Assembly: GCF_000429405.1 (NCBI RefSeq)
Contig: NZ_AUBU01000001.1
Location: 381,321 to 445,320 of the forward strand
DNA length: 64,000 bases
Source of the DNA: Algoriphagus marincola DSM 16067
Lineage (GTDB): Bacteria > Bacteroidota > Bacteroidia > Cytophagales > Cyclobacteriaceae
Direction: 5' to 3'
In this document: in pieces, positions 61,265 to 64,000 of the stretch
Position numbering within the stretch: position 1 is the stretch's first letter
Layout of the letters: the number at the start of each line of letters is the position of its first letter
Translations under genes and position numbers: made by a program
Notes under the pieces: generated by a model
Databases searched by the model: none
What the model was told of the DNA's origin: nothing
The model's input: only the letters and a program-made list of their open reading frames with translations

Positions 61265-63142
61265 TTATGAAATGGTCCCTTTCCATTCGCTGACATTTCC
61301 AGCCTGATCGGTGACCCTCAGTATAACTGCTCCTTGGAGCGGTTGTTTGTCTAAAGTTTCTGACCAAATCAGGGACTTTTTGTGCTCATATCGCATCAAA
61401 ACCCATTCTCCGTTTACCTTGGCTTCAAAGCTGGCAATTCCCGAGAGATCATCTCGAATGGTAAACCGAATTTCATCCCGACTTATTCTTACCGGGCGAA
61501 TGCTCGGGCCTATTTGATCTTCAGCAAGGGTAAAAGTACCAAAATTTCTTGTTCTAAATCGAATGGAAGAATCTTCCCAGGAACCGCCCACAAAAGACTT
61601 TCGCCCGCTGCTGCTTATTTGATAGACATGAGTTCGCTTTTTGTCCCAATTCCCCCCTGAAATATTCCAGAGCACTTCCATCGAATTCCAGAGATACTCA
61701 TCCCCATCGTTGATTTGTAATTGAGGATTGGTGGAGGAAGCGTTTTGGCTGATTCGCAGATACAAATCTTCGAGTAGGGTATTTCTACCAAAAGCTATTT
61801 GAATAGATTTTTCTGCAAAAAGCTTTTCTCCCCCAACTGGAATTTGCGCTTTGACTTCAGGCTTGATCAATTCGGAGCAAATATCGATTTCATCAGGAAT
61901 GCCAAAACGCATATCCCATAGATAGACCCGGGTCTGTTCATCTTGATATGCAGGCAACATTTCAAAGATTCGATTTCCTACGTAGAATTGAGCTAATCCG
62001 CCCAAATTACTCACAGGAGCAGTTATTTTGAGCATTTTACCGATATAATCTACTTGCGCTCGGGAAGGCGGTGAAGGAAGGTTGACAATAAACTCTTGAT
62101 CTTTTCCCAGCAGGGTAAAATCAATATTTCTTTGATTGCCTAAAGCATCTCTCAACCGGATTTGATAGGAAGCACGCTCTCCAATGTTTGGTTCTAGATA
62201 GCCTGCGGAGGGAAGTTTAGGATCGATGTAATCATATTTCAGGTCAGGCTGAAAATAGAGTTTGGTAAAGCGATTTTGATGAGTGTGAAGTAAAAATTGT
62301 CTGGTAAAATTGAAGTCAACCTTATCCACAGTCAGTGCTAGTTTTAGGGAATCTTCTTTCCAGATTTCAAAATGAGGAAATCCATTTCGGTTGCTTGCTC
62401 CGTCGAGTTGATCAAAGCTTCTAATTTCCACCCCGACCCGTCCTGTTACCTCTATCGGTTCTGCAATTGCAAAATTTCCACCCCTGTTGACTAGTGGAAA
62501 CTCTTTTCTTTCAAACTTACCATCGATCCTCGAATCGATTCCCAACGGGACCAAAGCAACAGTCTGTGGAGTTGGGGGGGTGCGGTCGAGGATTTCAGGA
62601 AATCCAAACAAGAGCGGATCCATTGCCCGGTCTAAGCTGTCCCGGATCTCAAAATGCAGGTGAGGGCCTCCCGAACTACCCGTATTTCCACCATTGGCGA
62701 TTTGTTCGCCTTTTTTCACTGGGAGTTCTCCGGCTTCTAAGTAAAGCTCCAGCTCGTTCACCTGCTGCTCATACATTTTTGAAACAATGAATCGATGAAG
62801 CTTATCATTGAAGTTTCGTAAGTGTCCATAAAGGGTAATGTGCCCGGTTGGGTGTTTCAGGTAAATCACATTTCCATAGCCATAGGTCGAGATTTTGATT
62901 CGGTGTACCCAGCCATCTGCAGCCGCATAGATGGGCTCTCCCTCTACACCGCCAAACTTATAATCCAATCCTGTGTGGAAATGATTGGGACGAAGCTCTG
63001 CGAAATTACCGGAAAGATAGTTTCTCCCACCGGGCTTGACCGGCGAGCGAAAATAGTCCCGAATGACTCCCTGGGACCATGAATTCGAAAGCAGGAAAAG
63101 AAATAAAAAGACGAGAAAAAGCGCAGCTTTATTTGACTTCAA
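61265..63142 (-). CDS. Secreted M23-family peptidase-like protein
   Basis: 625 residues from a TTG at 63142, which gives a good signal peptide (MKSNKAALFLVFLFLFLLSN). A longer frame from ATG 63190 lies inside the upstream FAH gene. The M23 domain (about 40-170) has the zinc residues in FHTGLDYKFGG, HITLYGHL and SGGPHLHFEI, so it should be active as a peptidoglycan endopeptidase. The rest is a set of beta-rich domains. The start call is uncertain because TTG and a 14-bp overlap are needed. Confidence 0.85.
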   Translation of the reverse strand: MKSNKAALFLVFLFLFLLSNSWSQGVIRDYFRSPVKPGGRNYLSGNFAELRPNHFHTGLDYKFGGVEGEPIYAAADGWVHRIKISTYGYGNVIYLKHPTGHITLYGHLRNFNDKLHRFIVSKMYEQQVNELELYLEAGELPVKKGEQIANGGNTGSSGGPHLHFEIRDSLDRAMDPLLFGFPEILDRTPPTPQTVALVPLGIDSRIDGKFERKEFPLVNRGGNFAIAEPIEVTGRVGVEIRSFDQLDGASNRNGFPHFEIWKEDSLKLALTVDKVDFNFTRQFLLHTHQNRFTKLYFQPDLKYDYIDPKLPSAGYLEPNIGERASYQIRLRDALGNQRNIDFTLLGKDQEFIVNLPSPPSRAQVDYIGKMLKITAPVSNLGGLAQFYVGNRIFEMLPAYQDEQTRVYLWDMRFGIPDEIDICSELIKPEVKAQIPVGGEKLFAEKSIQIAFGRNTLLEDLYLRISQNASSTNPQLQINDGDEYLWNSMEVLWNISGGNWDKKRTHVYQISSSGRKSFVGGSWEDSSIRFRTRNFGTFTLAEDQIGPSIRPVRISRDEIRFTIRDDLSGIASFEAKVNGEWVLMRYEHKKSLIWSETLDKQPLQGAVILRVTDQAGNVSEWKGTIS

Positions 63143-63740
63143 AGTCCAGTAGTTTTTGTTCTCCAAGATATCCTTCCAATCGATCTCCAATTTTCACAGG
63201 GCCTACTCCTGCGGGTGTTCCTGTGTAGATGAGATCACCTTTCTTCAACGTGAAAAACTGAGAAACATATTCTATGATCGTACCAAAATCGAAAAGCATC
63301 ATGGAAGTATTCCCTTCTTGTCTGACTTCACCATTTATCGTCAGATGAAATGAAATGTCATTCAAATCACCAATACTATCTACCGAGACAAAATCTCCAA
63401 TCGGAGCCGACCCATTAAATGCTTTGGCAATTTCCCAAGGCAAACCTTTCGTTTTGCACTGCTCCTGAAGATCTCTAGCAGTAAAATCAATTCCTAGACC
63501 AATTTCCTCAAAATATCGATGTGCAAATTTTTTCTGGATATACTTTCCTTCTTTTGAAATCTTCAGGACCAACTCGGCTTCGTGATGGATATTTTTCGAA
63601 AAATCCGGATAGTAAAAAGGAGCTCCATTTTTCAATAAAGCAGTATCAGGCTTGAGAAAAACGACAGGGTTTCCCGGTTTTTCATTCTTGAGTTCTTCGA
63701 TATGAGCCGCATAGTTTCGGCCGATGCAGATGATTTTCAT
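63129..63740 (-). CDS. Fumarylacetoacetate hydrolase-family protein
   Basis: 203 residues. The FAH fold is visible: CIGRNYAAHIEELKNE, PVVFLKPDTALLKNG, HHEAELVLKI (metal Glu residues) and GLGIDFTARDLQ, KGLPWEIAKAFNGSAPIGDF. The family includes acylpyruvases, oxaloacetate decarboxylases and FAH itself; the reaction is unspecified. It overlaps the M23 gene by 14 bp (or 62 bp with the longer start). Confidence 0.92.
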   Translation of the reverse strand: MKIICIGRNYAAHIEELKNEKPGNPVVFLKPDTALLKNGAPFYYPDFSKNIHHEAELVLKISKEGKYIQKKFAHRYFEEIGLGIDFTARDLQEQCKTKGLPWEIAKAFNGSAPIGDFVSVDSIGDLNDISFHLTINGEVRQEGNTSMMLFDFGTIIEYVSQFFTLKKGDLIYTGTPAGVGPVKIGDRLEGYLGEQKLLDFEVK

Positions 63741-63755
63741 ATGTTTTTTATTGCT

Positions 63756-63945
63756 TTTTTAATGGTCATATGGAATCTCGCATAAATTCCCCGATCCATC
63801 GGGGCATCCCTCTGTGTGATGGGTACGTCATGCTCGATTTCATCTGTTTATAATTTGATTTTTAACGGTCAGATGGAATGCCCTGGATAATCATTCCCCT
63901 GTGTGAGAAGTTTTTTCTCATGGGCATTTCATGGGTTTTTTGAGC
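63756..63945. repeat. Degenerate tandem repeat with stem-loop arms (period about 103 bp)
   Basis: TTTTTAATGGTCATATGGAA (from 63756) and TTTTTAACGGTCAGATGGAA (from 63859) match at 18 of 20 positions, 103 bp apart. Each is followed by its own pairing arm: ATGGAATCTCGCAT (63770-63783) with ATGCTCGATTTCAT (63830-63843), and ATGGAATGCCC (63873-63883) with GGGCATTTCAT (63922-63932). CTGTGTGA recurs inside both loops. Hairpins CCCCGAT/ATCGGGG and TGAGAA/TTCTCA sit within. The two units share shape more than sequence. Confidence 0.55.
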
Positions 63946-64000
63946 TTTTGGCAATGATGATTTAAAAATAACGAAAGCCACCGTCTTTGCACAAAACTTT

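Noticed and set aside
1..64000. tRNA, rRNA, prophage or complete insertion sequence
   Set aside because: No matching cloverleaf, rRNA or transposase-type coding sequence was found on either strand; only a MITE-like element and the GxxExxY cassette were seen.

Overview
The window reads as a chromosomal piece of a marine or aquatic Bacteroidota, most likely Cytophagales/Cyclobacteriaceae (Algoriphagus-like). The basis is SusC/SusD pairs, a type IX secretion sorting domain, promoters of the Bacteroidota TAnnTTTG type, split transketolase, a lipoprotein-rich proteome and AT-rich spacers. The genus is an inference. No rRNA, tRNA, CRISPR array, phage or complete insertion sequence was seen.

Layout. 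0-1.3 kb: the start of an aldehyde dehydrogenase gene, divergent from an AraC regulator. 1.6-7 kb: a respiratory and redox block (1-Cys peroxiredoxin; c-type cytochrome plus DUF2202 lipoprotein; cytochrome bd genes cydAB preceded by a 66-residue membrane protein) facing a divergent Crp/Fnr regulator. Three copies of GTGA-N6-TCAC lie 60-66 bp upstream of the three minus-strand transcription units, and the regulator carries a CRP-type R-E-x-x-x-R recognition helix, so this looks like a compact local regulon. 7-11.6 kb: a glycosyltransferase translationally coupled to a HepT/MntA toxin-antitoxin pair, then leuS. 11.8-16 kb: M20 amidohydrolase, queE and a TPR/PD40/OmpA protein. 16-26.2 kb: SusC, SusD and a lipoprotein, then a secreted S8 protease with a T9SS tail and a coupled secreted protein. 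26.2-28.3 kb: queD, a GxxExxY gene inside a 16-bp inverted repeat, and lpxB, whose start region lies in that repeat. 28.4-34.4 kb: SPFH lipoprotein, serine hydrolase, MFS transporter, DAAO-like oxidoreductase, DUF2200 and TPR lipoprotein.

34.7-46.9 kb holds molybdenum biology: a two-subunit molybdo-hydroxylase, NTF2-like and fasciclin proteins, a beta-barrel protein with an AraC regulator, moaA-moeA-tauE, a convergent glucoamylase-family lipoprotein, and moaD-moeB-moaE. No moaC or mobA is present here. 47-54 kb looks accessory: an SDR gene, a 232-bp MITE-like element with 17-bp terminal inverted repeats, a large SF1 helicase whose C-terminus resembles a degenerate Vsr-like nuclease, and a hipBA toxin-antitoxin pair with repeated upstream words. 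54-64 kb holds a YdcF protein, sulfatase, GH99/WbsX-like lipoprotein, GNAT, a small conserved protein, split transketolase, bcp, an M23 peptidase and an FAH-family enzyme. The window ends in a degenerate tandem stem-loop repeat.

The most notable signals are the Crp/Fnr operator set at 2.3-6.3 kb, the GxxExxY inverted-repeat cassette invading the lpxB start, the MITE-like element between SDR and helicase, and the helicase/hipBA neighbourhood. No complete, clearly new multi-gene system could be demonstrated from sequence alone.
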